Below, piece by piece: positions 20,390 to 29,947 of a DNA stretch of 64,000 bases. How positions within the stretch are numbered: position 1 is the stretch's first letter; the number at the start of each line of letters is the position of its first letter. Position numbers and translations under genes: made by a program. The notes under the pieces were generated by a model. That model did no database searches and was not told the origin of the DNA. It saw only the letters and a list, made by a program, of their open reading frames with translations. Source of the DNA: Paraburkholderia ginsengiterrae (GTDB taxonomy: Bacteria; Pseudomonadota; Gammaproteobacteria; Burkholderiales; Burkholderiaceae); NCBI RefSeq assembly GCF_001645125.1, contig NZ_LXKA01000276.1, positions 18,682 to 82,681 on the forward strand. The letters are read 5' to 3'.

Positions 20390-20884
20390 TCAGTTTAGCG
20401 GCGTGCTCGCCACGAGCACACCATCGATATCCGCGTAGATCCATTCACCGGGTTGTACCAGCGCGCCAGGCAATTGCACTACCACGCCGCGCTCGCCGGT
20501 GCCGCGTTTCTGGCCGCGTCGCGGACAGGTCGTCAAGGCCGCCACGCCGACGTTGATCTCGTTGAGTTCCAGCGCGTCGCGCACGCAGCCATTCACGACG
20601 ATCCCCGCCCAGCCATTCTGTTCCGCGATCTGGGCCAGATTGCCGCCCACCAGCGCGCAACGCAGACTGCCGCCGCCATCCACCACCAGTACCCGGCCCG
20701 CGCCCTTCTCCTCGAGTGTGGCGCGCACCAGCGCGTTGTCTTCGAACACCTTCAGCGTGACCGCTTCGCCGCTGAAACATTCGGTTCGGCTAAACAGATG
20801 AAAGACCGGGTCGAGCACGCGCAAGGTGCCGAGCGCCAGTTGGTCTTCGTGTGCATCGCACAAGTCCGCGGTAGCAAAGCTCAT
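20390..20884 (-). CDS. RraA-like protein / aldolase family
   Basis: This 164-residue protein has the RraA fold: [14 protein letters not shown] at the start, [34 protein letters not shown], and the C-terminal [13 protein letters not shown]. In E. coli RraA binds RNase E and inhibits it. The same fold with an intact G-x-R-D motif also forms 4-hydroxy-4-methyl-2-oxoglutarate/oxaloacetate aldolases, and the VRD motif is intact here, so either role is possible. The ATG at 20884 has GAGGAG upstream. It is divergent from the AraC gene. Confidence 0.87.
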   Translation of the reverse strand: MSFATADLCDAHEDQLALGTLRVLDPVFHLFSRTECFSGEAVTLKVFEDNALVRATLEEKGAGRVLVVDGGGSLRCALVGGNLAQIAEQNGWAGIVVNGCVRDALELNEINVGVAALTTCPRRGQKRGTGERGVVVQLPGALVQPGEWIYADIDGVLVASTPLN

Positions 20885-21011
20885 GGAGTTCTCCTCGGGT
20901 CGGGCAATCGGGACATTATGCAACGCCCGCTTGCAGGCAACACCTACAATGAGAGGCACGCCGGGATTACCCTTGCAAGGCCGCGGCTTTCAACCGGAAT
21001 CGATCTACGCC

Positions 21012-21911
21012 ATGACCGCATCTGTCGACTCAGACTCGTCGAGCTCCGTCCGCTTTGCCGACATTCCGCCGGAGTTCCAGCCGACCGACGCCCACCCGAT
21101 CCGCGTGCGCTCGCGGCCCATGCCCTCGGGGTGGCGCATCGCCCGTCACACGCACGCATGGGCCCAGGTGGCCTACGCGTCGCGCGGCGTGCTGCGCGTC
21201 GCGACGACCGGCACGACGTGGATGGTGCCGCCTTCACGCGCGATCTGGGTGCCGCCGCATGTGACGCACGAAGTGGTGGCCGTCGAAGACGCATTTCTGC
21301 GCACGCTCTACATCACCGAAAGCACCGTGCCGGCCGGCCTCGATTCGCCACGCGTGGTTGAAGTCTCGGATCTGCTGCGGGAGGTGATTGCCGCGCTCGA
21401 TACACCCGGCATTTCCGTCACGCGCGAGCGACTGCTCGGCGCACTCGCACTCGACGAACTGACGCGCTCGGAACCGCTGCCGCTGTCGGTGCCGATGCCC
21501 AACGAAAAGCGTCTGCGCGCGCTGTGCGAAGCCGTGATCGCGGACCCGACGCATGGCGAGTCGCTCGAACAATGGGCGACTAGCGTGGGCGCAAGCACGC
21601 GCACGATTGCGCGGCTGTTTCGTCAGGAATTGGGCGTGAGTTTTTCGCAATGGCGCCAGCAGGCGATTCTGGCGCGCGCGATTCCGCTGCTGAGCCAGGG
21701 ACGGCCGCTCTCGCATGTCGCACAGGAATTGGGCTACCAGAGTCAGAGCGCATTCTCCGCGATGTTCCGCCGCGCGTTTGGTGAGAGTCCCCGGGCGTTT
21801 ATCGAGCGGGGCTCGGAACATCGCGCGGCGAACGGCGAACCTGCCGGCCCCGAAGTGGACGACGAGACGGCGCAGGATCGTGCGGATTCCACGAGCGGCG
21901 ACCAGCGCTGA
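21012..21911 (+). CDS. AraC family transcriptional regulator with cupin sensor domain
   Basis: The 299-residue regulator has an N-terminal cupin-like domain (about residues 35-110; histidines in WRIARHTHAWAQV and VPPHVTHEV). At the C-terminus is a pair of helix-turn-helix motifs (about residues 175-275; WATSVGASTRTIARLFRQE and HVAQELGYQSQSAFSAMFRR). The start at 21012 fits the domain; an ATG at 20949 would add 21 residues. The tail is acidic and probably disordered. The neighbouring divergent RraA-like gene is the nearest candidate target, but nothing in the sequence proves it. Confidence 0.88.
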   Translation: MTASVDSDSSSSVRFADIPPEFQPTDAHPIRVRSRPMPSGWRIARHTHAWAQVAYASRGVLRVATTGTTWMVPPSRAIWVPPHVTHEVVAVEDAFLRTLYITESTVPAGLDSPRVVEVSDLLREVIAALDTPGISVTRERLLGALALDELTRSEPLPLSVPMPNEKRLRALCEAVIADPTHGESLEQWATSVGASTRTIARLFRQELGVSFSQWRQQAILARAIPLLSQGRPLSHVAQELGYQSQSAFSAMFRRAFGESPRAFIERGSEHRAANGEPAGPEVDDETAQDRADSTSGDQR

Positions 21912-21943
21912 GCGAACCTGTTAGCTCACCGCGCCCGCGCCGC

Positions 21944-22408
21944 TCAGACCCGCCGCGCCAGATGACGGATCGCGCCGAGCTGGGCAAGACGCGGCCCGGC
22001 CAGCTTATAACCTTTGCGCTGATAGAGCCGCGCAGCGGGATTGTCAACGAACACGCGCAACTGCAGCTCGCGCAGCCCGCGCTCGCGTGCCCATTGATGC
22101 GAGACATCGAGCAGATAGGTTCCGGCACCGAGCCGGCGGTATCCTTCGGCGATCTGCACGTCACGTATATGCAGAGAATCGCCCTCTTGCGTGATCCGCA
22201 GCACGCCGATGGGTTGACCATCCATCTCGAGAATAAAATTCTCCGACTCGCGCCAGCTGCCGAGAAACAGATCACCGCGCCAGACCAGATGATGACGGCG
22301 ATAGTAGCCACCCATGTTGTTGCGAGTCAGCGCCTCGGCGAACTCGAAATCATCCATGCTGGCTTCGCGCAGATGAAACGGCAACGGGGCTTCGGTTGGA
22401 TCGAACAT
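21944..22408 (-). CDS. GNAT family N-acetyltransferase
   Basis: This is a 154-residue acetyltransferase. The acetyl-CoA loop is in IAEGYRRLGAGTYLLDV, preceded by the strand GVLRITQEGDSLHIRDV and followed by LRVFVDNPAARLYQRKGYK, which is the standard GNAT order. The N-terminal half contains NNMGGYYRRHHLVW, as in some amino-acid and antibiotic acetyltransferases. Substrate unknown. It converges with the AraC gene. Confidence 0.88.
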   Translation of the reverse strand: MFDPTEAPLPFHLREASMDDFEFAEALTRNNMGGYYRRHHLVWRGDLFLGSWRESENFILEMDGQPIGVLRITQEGDSLHIRDVQIAEGYRRLGAGTYLLDVSHQWARERGLRELQLRVFVDNPAARLYQRKGYKLAGPRLAQLGAIRHLARRV

Positions 22409-22519
22409 GGTGGAGCGACGAAGGTAAGTCGGTCAACGGTAAAACAGGCCGCGCGTGCTGGCAATGGCTGTTTTTCCCGAGCATACCTGGACGCGAAGAT
22501 CAGGGGAATAAAAACGGCG

Positions 22520-22555
22520 GAAATAAAAAAAGCCCACTTCTTTCGAAGTGGGCTT
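22520..22555 (-). terminator. terminator after the tRNA cluster (minus strand)
   Basis: A 10-bp stem AGCCCACTTC / GAAGTGGGCT with a four-base loop is followed on the minus strand by seven U residues. It lies just 3' of the last tRNA-Asp. Confidence 0.88.
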
Positions 22556-22564
22556 TCTCAAATC

Positions 22565-22641
22565 TGGCGGAGCGGACGGGACTCGAACCCGCGACCCCCG
22601 GCGTGACAGGCCGGTATTCTAACCAACTGAACTACCGCTCC
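22565..22641 (-). tRNA. tRNA-Asp (GUC), copy 2
   Basis: This is a 77-nt cloverleaf with encoded CCA. The acceptor stem starts GGAGCGG, the anticodon loop is CTGTCAC with anticodon GTC, and the T-loop is GTTCGAGTC. It is the last gene of the five-tRNA cluster and differs from copy 1 in the acceptor stem and D-loop (GGAGCGG versus GGAGTGG). Confidence 0.97.
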
Positions 22642-22722
22642 AGATTTCTACAACATGGCTTGTGAGCTTGGCTCATCCACCACTGCATCGATCAAACTTC
22701 CAACCGAACGACGCCGATCTGC

Positions 22723-22798
22723 TGGCGTCCCCTAGGGGATTCGAACCCCTGTACTCACCGTGAAAGGGTGATGTCCTAGGCCTCTAGACGAAGGGGAC
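22723..22798 (-). tRNA. tRNA-Glu (UUC), copy 2
   Basis: This is a 76-nt tRNA with encoded CCA. The acceptor stem is GTCCCCT, the anticodon stem-loop carries TTC within CCTTTCACGG, and the T-arm is GGGGTTCGAATCCCC. It is identical in its body to copy 1 at 23016-23091. Confidence 0.97.
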
Positions 22799-22821
22799 AA
22801 CGTACTGCTTACACCTTTAAT

Positions 22822-22856
22822 GAAAAAGCCCGTTCAGGTTTGGATGAACGGGCTTT
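22822..22856 (-). terminator. hairpin with U-tract between the two Glu-Asp tRNA pairs
   Basis: A perfect 12-bp stem AAAGCCCGTTCA / TGAACGGGCTTT with an eight-base loop is followed on the minus strand by U residues. It sits inside the tRNA cluster, after Asp copy 1 and before Glu copy 2. It could end a fraction of transcripts or be a processing structure. Confidence 0.65.
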
Positions 22857-22859
22857 GTC

Positions 22860-22936
22860 TGGCGGAGTGGACGGGACTCGAACCCGCGACCCCCGGCGTG
22901 ACAGGCCGGTATTCTAACCGACTGAACTACCACTCC
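22860..22936 (-). tRNA. tRNA-Asp (GUC), copy 1
   Basis: This is a 77-nt cloverleaf with CCA. The acceptor begins GGAGTGG, anticodon GTC, and the T-loop is GTTCGAGTC. It follows Glu copy 1 by 79 bases. Confidence 0.97.
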
Positions 22937-23015
22937 AGTCTTTACACCCTGGCTTGCGAGCGTCGGTTATTTCTCTGCAAGCTGCGCTGCTTTACTACCA
23001 AGCGACGCTGATGTT

Positions 23016-23091
23016 TGGCGTCCCCTAGGGGATTCGAACCCCTGTACTCACCGTGAAAGGGTGATGTCCTAGGCCTCTAGACGAAGGGGAC
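23016..23091 (-). tRNA. tRNA-Glu (UUC), copy 1
   Basis: This is a 76-nt tRNA with CCA and anticodon TTC. It has its own well-formed promoter at 23176-23204 upstream. The gene for its synthetase, gltX, lies just upstream on the same strand. Confidence 0.97.
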
Positions 23092-23175
23092 ATAATCTTT
23101 TCAGATCTGTCTTTAATTCGCTGCTAACTTACGCTAACTTCTCAGTTATTCGCTTCGTTATCTGCGAAGACCGCT

Positions 23176-23204
23176 ATTTTAACTACGTTACAACCGTTTG
23201 TGAA
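23176..23204 (-). promoter_or_regulatory. sigma70-type promoter for the Glu-Asp tRNA pairs
   Basis: On the minus strand, TTCACA (-35, 23199-23204) and TAAAAT (-10, 23176-23181) are separated by exactly 17 bp. The discriminator after the -10 is GC-rich (AGCGG), as in stable-RNA promoters. The leader before tRNA-Glu would be about 75-80 nt. Confidence 0.75.
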
Positions 23205-23255
23205 GTCTTTTTTGCTACAAGTTCCAAGCTTCGGAACCACTTCACTCTGCTCTGA

Positions 23256-23331
<76 letters not shown>

Positions 23332-23350
23332 CTTGCAGAACAGAAACGAG

Positions 23351-23379
23351 ATTCTAGAGGCCAATTTGCGTCTTGTAAA
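23351..23379 (-). promoter_or_regulatory. sigma70-type promoter for tRNA-Ala
   Basis: On the minus strand, TTTACA (-35, 23374-23379) and TAGAAT (-10, 23351-23356) are spaced by 17 bp, about 20 bases before the tRNA-Ala 5' end. Confidence 0.78.
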
Positions 23380-23393
23380 TACCCTTTGAGCAA

Positions 23394-23426
23394 TTGCATG
23401 CGACTTTTTTCACAAGCCGCATGCAA
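23394..23426. repeat. 9-bp inverted repeat after gltX
   Basis: TTGCATGCG and CGCATGCAA form a perfect stem with a 15-base loop, 28 bases past the gltX stop. It has no U-tract in either direction, so it may be a processing or rho-related structure rather than an intrinsic terminator. Confidence 0.5.
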
Positions 23427-23453
23427 ACCCTCTCACGGCACACGCAAGCGCCC

Positions 23454-24863
23454 TTAAACAAGCGCCTTTTCGATGCGGCCCACCACGACATCACGGCCGA
23501 ACAGCATCAGCACGCTGTCGATCGACGGCGTGTGTGTCGTCCCCGCCACCAGCAGGCGCACCGGCATGGCCAGCTGCGGCATCTTCAGCTTGTGCGCGCC
23601 AAGCGTTGCCTTCAATGCTGCGGCGATTGCTTCCTTGGTCCACTCCACTGTCTTGAGCGCGGCAGCCAGATCGGCAAGCGCCGGACGCACCACGTCGGTC
23701 ACGTGCTGGGTGAGCGACTCGGCGTCAGGCGCCGGCGTGAGATAGAACATTGCGGCGTTCGCGGCGATCTCCTTGACCGTCGACGCGCGGTCCTTCAGCA
23801 AGCCGACCACGGCGGTCAAATCCGCGCCCTGCGCGAGCGCGGCCTCGTCGATGCCCAGCTCGGCGAAGAACGGCTTGGCCAGCTCCGCGAGACGCGCGTT
23901 ATCTGCTTCCTTGATGTAGTGCGCGTTCAGCCAGTTCAGCTTGTCATGGTCGTACTGCGCCGGCGACTTGCCCAGGTGCTCCAGATCGAACCATTCAACG
24001 AACTGCTCACGCGAGAAAATTTCCGCGTCGCCATGCGACCAGCCCAGACGTGCCAGATAGTTGACCACCGCTTCCGGCAGGAAACCGGCGTCGCGGTAAC
24101 CCATCACGCTCATCGCGCCGTGGCGCTTGCTCATCTTCTCGCCCTGCTCGTTGAGCACGGTCGGCAAGTGCGCGTACACCGGCGGCTCACTACCGAGCGC
24201 GCGCAGAATGTTGATCTGCCGCGGCGTGTTGTTCACGTGATCGTCGCCGCGGATCACGTGCGTGATGCGCATGTCCAGATCGTCGACCACCACGCAGAAG
24301 TTGTAGGTCGGCGTGCCGTCCGGACGCGCGATCACGAGGTCGTCGAGTTCTTCGTTCGAGATCTCGATGCGCCCCTTCACGGCGTCGTCCCATGCCACCA
24401 CGCCGGTGAGCGGATTGCGGAAGCGCAGCACTGGTTGCACGCCCTCCGGCGGCTGCGGCAGCACCTTGCCCGGCTCCGGGCGCCACGTGCCGTCATAGCG
24501 CGGCTTTTCGCCGGCTTCACGCTGACGCTCACGCAACGCGTCGAGCTCTTCAGTCGACATGTAGCACGGGTACACGAGCCCCGCGCTTTGCATCTCCTTG
24601 AGCACCTCGCGATAACGGTCCATGCGCTGCATCTGGTAGAACGGGCCCTCATCGACATCGAGGCCGAGCCACGCCATGCCTTCGAGAATGGCGTCGACGG
24701 ATTCGCTGGTGGAGCGCTCGACGTCGGTGTCCTCGATCCGCAGCACGAAGGTCCCTTTCATCTTGCGCGCGAACGCCCACGGGTACAGCGCGGAGCGAAT
24801 GTTGCCGAGGTGGATGAAGCCGGTGGGACTCGGTGCGAAACGGGTACGAACAGAGGTGGTCAT
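23454..24863 (-). CDS. gltX: glutamyl-tRNA synthetase
   Basis: This class I synthetase charges tRNA-Glu. The 469-residue product has the HIGH-like motif in [26 protein letters not shown], the [14 protein letters not shown] segment, and the KMSKS-like loop [12 protein letters not shown]. The C-terminal anticodon-binding domain follows. Its own tRNA-Glu genes lie downstream on the same strand. A candidate promoter is at 24993-25020. Confidence 0.98.
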   Translation of the reverse strand: MTTSVRTRFAPSPTGFIHLGNIRSALYPWAFARKMKGTFVLRIEDTDVERSTSESVDAILEGMAWLGLDVDEGPFYQMQRMDRYREVLKEMQSAGLVYPCYMSTEELDALRERQREAGEKPRYDGTWRPEPGKVLPQPPEGVQPVLRFRNPLTGVVAWDDAVKGRIEISNEELDDLVIARPDGTPTYNFCVVVDDLDMRITHVIRGDDHVNNTPRQINILRALGSEPPVYAHLPTVLNEQGEKMSKRHGAMSVMGYRDAGFLPEAVVNYLARLGWSHGDAEIFSREQFVEWFDLEHLGKSPAQYDHDKLNWLNAHYIKEADNARLAELAKPFFAELGIDEAALAQGADLTAVVGLLKDRASTVKEIAANAAMFYLTPAPDAESLTQHVTDVVRPALADLAAALKTVEWTKEAIAAALKATLGAHKLKMPQLAMPVRLLVAGTTHTPSIDSVLMLFGRDVVVGRIEKALV

Positions 24864-25380
24864 TAGCGATTACTCGGAAGACAGGCGCCGGCGCCCGGGC
24901 GGAATTCACCTGTGAAGCGCGGCAGCGGACCGCGCCCATGCGGCAGAACTACGCCGTGCATGGACACGAAGGAAATAACAAACGAGAGGCGAATTATACC
25001 TTTCACGAGCGGATTGCCAGCCCTCGTCCAAATGGCCAGTTGCGGCGCGCGTGCCATATCGGCAGCCGCGCTGAGTGCGCGTTCGACCGCGCGCTGAAAT
25101 GTCCGTCCCGACGTTTGAATGGGGTACCCCGGTGCTCAAAAAAGAGCCTATAACCGCTGGCAAGACACGCAACGCAGCGCCCGAGGACTTCCTCTGCAAC
25201 GTTTCATTACAGCGCCGCCGCGCTCGCGAGGCTTTGATTTATGATGTGCGCGCGCTACGGCTGGGAATAGAGCCACCGCGCATGGCATCGCCGCCGGCGG
25301 CGCCATCCGTCTGACTATCCGCCTGAATGCGGCCCACGGCCACGCTGATCGCGTCGCTCGTGCCGTTGCTGGAGAATTCG
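24864..25380. other. intergenic region between divergent gltX and patatin-like gene
   Basis: About 517 bases contain no coding sequence I can defend; the open frames here lack family similarity and ribosome binding sites. The gltX promoter candidate (24993-25020) lies in it. The sequence next to the patatin gene is GC-rich and carries GGAG before its TTG start. Confidence 0.5.
24993..25020 (-). promoter_or_regulatory. candidate gltX promoter
   Basis: A perfect -10 TATAAT reads on the minus strand at 24993-24998, with a weak -35 (CTGGCA, 25015-25020) 16 bp upstream. The transcript would have a leader of about 120 nt before gltX. Confidence 0.6.
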
Positions 25381-26325
25381 TTGAAACCGTCGTCACCCCG
25401 CCTCGCCCGCCGCAACTTTTCGCTGGCCGCCGCTTCCGCCGTGCTGGCCGCCTGCACCACGACCGGCAGTCAAACCAGTGCGCCAGTCGCCGCCACACCC
25501 ACTACCGGCACGCCGCCCGTCGACAAACCGCAGCGGCCGATCCGCGTCGGGCTCGCGCTCGGCGGCGGCGCAGCGCGCGGCTTTGCACACATCGGCGTGA
25601 TCAAGGCGCTCGAGGCGCGCAACATCCAGGTCGATCTGGTGGCCGGCACGAGCGCCGGTTCGGTGGTCGGCGCGCTCTACGCGTCGGGGATGAACGGCTT
25701 CGCATTGAACAAGCTTGCGCTGACCATGGACGAAGCGTCGATCAGCGACTGGGCCATGCCGTTCCGCACGCGGGGCTTCCTGCAGGGCGTCGCGCTGCAG
25801 AACTATCTGAACACGACGCTCAAAAATCGTCCGATCGAAAACATGGCCAAGCCGCTCGGCGTGGTCGCCACCGACCTGAGGACCGGCCAGCCGATCCTGT
25901 TCCAGCGCGGCAACACAGGCATCGCGGTGCGCGCGTCGTGCAGCGTGCCGTCGATTTTCGAGCCGGTGAAGATCGGCGGCCACGAATACGTCGACGGCGG
26001 CCTGGTGAGCCCCGTGCCGGCCTCGTTCGCCCGCAAGATGGGCGCGGACTTCGTGATTGCCGTGGATATCTCGCAGAGTCCTGAAAGCGGCCTGACGGCC
26101 AGCTCGTTCGACGTGCTGATGCAGACCTTCACGATCATGGGCCAGACCATCAAGACCTATGAACTCGAAAAGTATGCGGACATCGTGATCCGGCCGAATC
26201 TGGCCGCCATGAGCGGCAGCGATTTCTCGCAGCGCAATGCCGCGATTCTGGCCGGCGAGGAAGCGGTGGCGAAGATGATGCCGGAGTTGCAACGCAAGCT
26301 CGCGGCGAGCCGCACGGCGGTGTAA
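25381..26325 (+). CDS. patatin-like phospholipase, probable Tat-exported lipoprotein
   Basis: The catalytic features of a patatin-type serine lipase are intact: oxyanion loop GGGAARGFAHIGV, nucleophile elbow GTSAGS with Ser91, and the dyad aspartate in YVDGGLVSPVP. I choose the TTG at 25381 as start (GGAG six bases upstream). The protein then begins with a basic n-region containing RRNFSLAAASAVLAAC, which combines a twin-arginine pair with a lipobox (LAAC), so it should be a lipid-anchored envelope protein of 314 residues precursor. Starting at 25327 would bury that signal. The linker after the cysteine is Thr/Pro/Ala-rich. It converges with the NlpC/P60 gene at a shared terminator. Confidence 0.87.
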   Translation: MKPSSPRLARRNFSLAAASAVLAACTTTGSQTSAPVAATPTTGTPPVDKPQRPIRVGLALGGGAARGFAHIGVIKALEARNIQVDLVAGTSAGSVVGALYASGMNGFALNKLALTMDEASISDWAMPFRTRGFLQGVALQNYLNTTLKNRPIENMAKPLGVVATDLRTGQPILFQRGNTGIAVRASCSVPSIFEPVKIGGHEYVDGGLVSPVPASFARKMGADFVIAVDISQSPESGLTASSFDVLMQTFTIMGQTIKTYELEKYADIVIRPNLAAMSGSDFSQRNAAILAGEEAVAKMMPELQRKLAASRTAV

Positions 26326-26350
26326 GCGGCCCGGTTGCAGCACAAAGACA

Positions 26351-26380
26351 AAAAGCCTGCTTCATGCGAAGCAGGCTTTT
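26351..26380. terminator. bidirectional terminator between patatin-like and NlpC/P60 genes
   Basis: A perfect stem AAAAGCCTGCTTC / GAAGCAGGCTTTT with an ATGC loop has A- and T-runs on both sides, so it can serve both convergent genes. Confidence 0.9.
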
Positions 26381-26400
26381 CTATGCTGCAGACAAATCAG

Positions 26401-27075
26401 TTACTGATTGCCGCCGATTGAGGCGTTCACGCGCTTGCGCAGATCCTGATTGTCCTGATAGGACGTCTCGATCCGGCGCGCACCCGTAAAGCGTTTTTCC
26501 CAGTAGCCGCTATCCATGTCGTCGACGCGGATCGTGCTGCCGGTGGACGGCGAATGCACGAACTTGTTGTCACCGATATAGATGCCGACGTGCGAGAACG
26601 TACGGCGCATCGTATTGAAGAACACCAGATCGCCCGGCTTCAGGTCGCTCACGCGCACCTTTTCGCCCACCCGGCTCATTTCCTCGGCGCGGCGCGGCAG
26701 CGCCATACCGAGCGTGTCCTGGAACACGTAACGGACGAAGCCGCTGCAATCGAGCCCCGAATCCGGCGTGTTGCCGCCCCAGCGATAGCGCACGCCGATC
26801 ATGTTCAGCGCGCCGACGACCACGTCGCCCGCTTTTCCGGCCATGCCGGACAGGAACGATTTGGCCCCGCTGTCGCTATCGGGAGCGCCTGCCTGGGTGT
26901 TGGGAATGGAGGGAGTAGACAAAGAATTCGACCCGTTGAGGGTCGAATTTGAGGCATTCTGATTAAAACTGCTTACTTCGTCGGCGAACGCGCCGGGAGT
27001 TGCTGCCATCAAGACGCCAATGAACATCCCGGCGACGACGCGCGTGCAAGCCTGGGTTAGGTTTCTGTGCTGCAT
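26401..27075 (-). CDS. NlpC/P60 family cell-wall hydrolase
   Basis: This is a secreted cysteine peptidase acting on peptidoglycan stem peptides. The 224-residue precursor has a signal peptide (hydrophobic VVAGMFIGVLMAATPGAFA), an Asn/Ser-rich spacer, and the C-terminal catalytic domain with the cysteine in SGLDCSGFVRYVF, the histidine in FSHVGIYIGDN, and a third polar residue (His) in FVHSPSTG. The ATG at 27075 is taken because the signal sequence begins there. No SH3 or LysM binding domain is visible. Confidence 0.92.
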   Translation of the reverse strand: MQHRNLTQACTRVVAGMFIGVLMAATPGAFADEVSSFNQNASNSTLNGSNSLSTPSIPNTQAGAPDSDSGAKSFLSGMAGKAGDVVVGALNMIGVRYRWGGNTPDSGLDCSGFVRYVFQDTLGMALPRRAEEMSRVGEKVRVSDLKPGDLVFFNTMRRTFSHVGIYIGDNKFVHSPSTGSTIRVDDMDSGYWEKRFTGARRIETSYQDNQDLRKRVNASIGGNQ

Positions 27076-27212
27076 TGGTCGGTATTTTCTGCCTAAAAAA
27101 CAGAGGTCTACGGAAAAAAGTTTGGTCGATACTAGCCAGTAAGTATTCAACTGTCAAAACAAATAGAAAAATACAATCGGGACACGCACCCAATTGGTGA
27201 AAGGGTGAAAAA

Positions 27213-28844
27213 TCAATGATCAAGCGCGGCTTTCAACAGCTTTCGAGTGTAGGGGTGGGAGGGTGTCGCAAAAATCTTCTCAACCTCCCCGCTTTCGACA
27301 ATCGATCCGTTTTGCATGACCGCGACACGATGCGCCATCGCCCCGATCACAGCCAGATCATGACTGATGAAAACGAAGCCAAGGTTGTACTTCTGTTGCA
27401 ACCCAGCTAGCAATTTCAGGACCTGCTGCTGGATTGAAACGTCCAGCGCGCTGGTCGGTTCGTCGAGGATCAGGATGTTCGGCTCCAGCACCAGCGCGCG
27501 CGCAATGGCGATCCGCTGACGCTGCCCGCCGGAGAATTCGTGCGGATAACGTTGCAGCACCGTGCGATCGAGGCCGACTTCGCGCAGCACCGCGATCACC
27601 TTGTCGCGCCGCGCGGGCGGGCTCAGATTCGGCCGGTGCAGCGCGAGCCCTTCGCCGACAATCCGCTCGATGGTCTGACGCGGCGAAAGCGAACTGAACG
27701 GGTCCTGAAAGACAACTTGCATATTCGACCGTAAGGCGGTCTGATCGGCGCCGCGATAGCTGCCAAGCGCCCTGCCCTGAAATTCGATCTCGCCGTGCGC
27801 GGTGCGTTGCAGGCCGAGCAGCGCCATCGCCAGCGTCGATTTGCCGGAGCCCGATTCGCCGACGATGCCGAGCGTCTCGCCCTGGCGCACGGACAGGCTC
27901 GCGTCCGCCACCGCGCGAAACCGTCCGGAGCGGAACCAGCCGCCCATGCCCGGCAGCTTCGTTTTGAAGTCGACCGAGACGTCGCGCGCTTCCAGCAGCA
28001 CCGGCGAAATCGGCAACACCGGCACGACCGCGCGTTCCGGCCGGCTCGCCAGCAGACGTTGCGTGTACGGATGCTGCGGCGATTCGAACACCTGCTCGAC
28101 CGGTCCGCTTTCCACCAGCACGCCCTTCTCCATCACCGCGATGCGTTGCGCGAAGTGGCGCACCAGATTCAGGTCGTGCGTGATCAGCAGCACCGCCATG
28201 CCGCGACGTTGCGCTTCGTCGCGCTGCAGTTCCAGAAGCAGGTCGACGATCTGCGCGCGGATCGTCACGTCGAGCGCCGTGGTCGGCTCATCGGCCAGCA
28301 GCAGACGCGGACGGCACGCGAGCGCCATGGCGATCATCGCGCGCTGGCGCTGGCCGCCGGAGAGCTGATGCGGGTAGCTGTTCACGCGCTTGCCCGGCTC
28401 CGCGATACCGGTGCGCCCCAGAAGCGCGACGGCGCGTTTGCGCGCTTCGTTCGCGCTCACGCCGTCATGCACGACGATGGTCTCCGCAATCTGGTCGCCC
28501 ACCGTGTAGAGCGGATTGAGCGCGGTCATCGGCTCCTGAAAGATCATCGCGATGTCCGAGCCACGCAGCCCGCGCATTTCGCGCTCGCTGCGGATGAGCA
28601 GTTCTTCGCCGTCGAAGCGGATCGATCCGCTCACCTGGGCGTCGCTCAGCAGGCGCAAGATGGACAGCGCGGTCACGCTCTTGCCGGAACCCGACTCGCC
28701 CACCAGCGCGACCCGCTCGCCGCGCTGGATCGCGAGCGTGACGTCGTCCACCGCGACGGTGTCGCCGAAGCTCACCCGCAGGCGCTCCAACTCCAGCAGC
28801 GGGCCGGCGGCCCGTTGTGCGTCGTTTTGCAAGCTGGCGCTCAT
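27213..28844 (-). CDS. yejF: peptide ABC transporter, fused double ATPase (YejF-like)
   Basis: Two complete ATPase modules lie in one 543-residue chain. The first has Walker [13 protein letters not shown], signature [17 protein letters not shown] and Walker [13 protein letters not shown]. The second has [30 protein letters not shown] and [11 protein letters not shown]. This is the DppD-DppF-like fusion seen in YejF. It powers the yejABE importer for peptides (microcin C and antimicrobial peptides in enterobacteria). The ATG at 28844 overlaps the yejE stop as ATGA. Longer starts upstream lie inside yejE. Confidence 0.95.
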   Translation of the reverse strand: MSASLQNDAQRAAGPLLELERLRVSFGDTVAVDDVTLAIQRGERVALVGESGSGKSVTALSILRLLSDAQVSGSIRFDGEELLIRSEREMRGLRGSDIAMIFQEPMTALNPLYTVGDQIAETIVVHDGVSANEARKRAVALLGRTGIAEPGKRVNSYPHQLSGGQRQRAMIAMALACRPRLLLADEPTTALDVTIRAQIVDLLLELQRDEAQRRGMAVLLITHDLNLVRHFAQRIAVMEKGVLVESGPVEQVFESPQHPYTQRLLASRPERAVVPVLPISPVLLEARDVSVDFKTKLPGMGGWFRSGRFRAVADASLSVRQGETLGIVGESGSGKSTLAMALLGLQRTAHGEIEFQGRALGSYRGADQTALRSNMQVVFQDPFSSLSPRQTIERIVGEGLALHRPNLSPPARRDKVIAVLREVGLDRTVLQRYPHEFSGGQRQRIAIARALVLEPNILILDEPTSALDVSIQQQVLKLLAGLQQKYNLGFVFISHDLAVIGAMAHRVAVMQNGSIVESGEVEKIFATPSHPYTRKLLKAALDH

Positions 28845-29947
28845 TGATTGCCTCCGGCGCGCATCGCATCGGAGATGCGGGTGTCGAGCGCGTTGCGCAG
28901 CGCGTCGCCCATGAAGGTCAGCAGCAACAGCATGACGACCAGCACGCCGAAGGTGGACAGCGAAATCCACCAGGCGTCGAGATTCGCCTTGCCTTGCGCG
29001 AGCAGCTCACCGAGGCTCGGTGTCGGAGACGGCACGCCCAGGCCGAGAAAGTCGAGGCTGGTCAGCGCGAGAATCGCGCCGCTCATGCGAAACGGCAGGA
29101 ACGTGATCACGGGCGTCAGGCTATTGGGCAGCACATGCCGCCACATGATCTGCCAGTTCGACAGTCCCATGGCGCGTGCCGCACGCACATAGTCTTGCTG
29201 GCGATTGCGCAGAAACTCCGCGCGCACGTAATCGGACAAGCCGATCCAGCCGAACAGCGAGAGCAGCACGATCAGCAGAATGAAACCGGGCTCGAAGATC
29301 GACGAAAAAATGATCAGCAGGTAAAGCTCGGGCATGGCACTCCAGATTTCGATCAGGCGTTGCCCGATGATATCGGTACGTCCTCCGAAGTAACCCTGCA
29401 CGGCACCCGCTGCAATGCCGAGTATCGTGCCGATCAGCGTCAGCACCAGGCCGAATTCCACCGAGACGCGAAAGCCGTACAACAGGCGCGCGAACAGGTC
29501 GCGGCCACGGTCGTCGGTGCCGAGCCAGTTGTCGCGCGACGGCGGCGCCGGGTTTGGCGCTTTCGAAAAGTAGTTCAGTGTGTCGTAGTAGTAGCGATTC
29601 GGCGGATACAGCGCGAAGTTGCCCGGCGCATCGAAACGATGCTTGATGTACGGGTCGAGATAGTCCGCCGGCGTGGGGAAATCGCCGCCGAACGTGGTCT
29701 CGGCGTAGGTCTTGAACATCGGGAAATACAGGCTGCCGTCGTAGCGCACCACGAGCGGCTTGTCGTTCGACCACAGCGGGCCGGCGAGGCTCGCCGCGAA
29801 CGCCACGACGAACACGATCAGACTCCAGTAGCCGAGGCGTTGCTGGCGAAAGCGCTGCCACACACGGCGCGCAGGCGACGGCGACACGAACGCGCGCGCC
29901 GTCTCGTTACGCGCCGCCGCGTCGGCGGAAAGGCGGGCTCGATTCAT
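28841..29947 (-). CDS. yejE: peptide ABC transporter permease YejE
   Basis: This 368-residue inner-membrane permease has an N-terminal helix (WSLIVFVVAFAASLAGPLW), a long periplasmic insertion rich in Tyr/Pro (about residues 60-140), which marks YejE, and the C-terminal transport domain with the EAA-like loop DYVRAARAMGLSNWQIMWRH. The ATG overlaps the yejB stop as TGATG, and the 3' end overlaps yejF, so yejB, E and F are translationally coupled. Confidence 0.95.
   Translation of the reverse strand: MNRARLSADAAARNETARAFVSPSPARRVWQRFRQQRLGYWSLIVFVVAFAASLAGPLWSNDKPLVVRYDGSLYFPMFKTYAETTFGGDFPTPADYLDPYIKHRFDAPGNFALYPPNRYYYDTLNYFSKAPNPAPPSRDNWLGTDDRGRDLFARLLYGFRVSVEFGLVLTLIGTILGIAAGAVQGYFGGRTDIIGQRLIEIWSAMPELYLLIIFSSIFEPGFILLIVLLSLFGWIGLSDYVRAEFLRNRQQDYVRAARAMGLSNWQIMWRHVLPNSLTPVITFLPFRMSGAILALTSLDFLGLGVPSPTPSLGELLAQGKANLDAWWISLSTFGVLVVMLLLLTFMGDALRNALDTRISDAMRAGGNQ

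Noticed and set aside
22565-23091. Direct repeats that could be read as a CRISPR or mobile element
   Set aside because: The repeated units are duplicated tRNA-Glu and tRNA-Asp genes with intact cloverleaves; there are no regular spacers and no transposase.
23394-24866. Long plus-strand frame opposite gltX
   Set aside because: It is the complement of gltX, with His/Arg-rich composition and no family signature.
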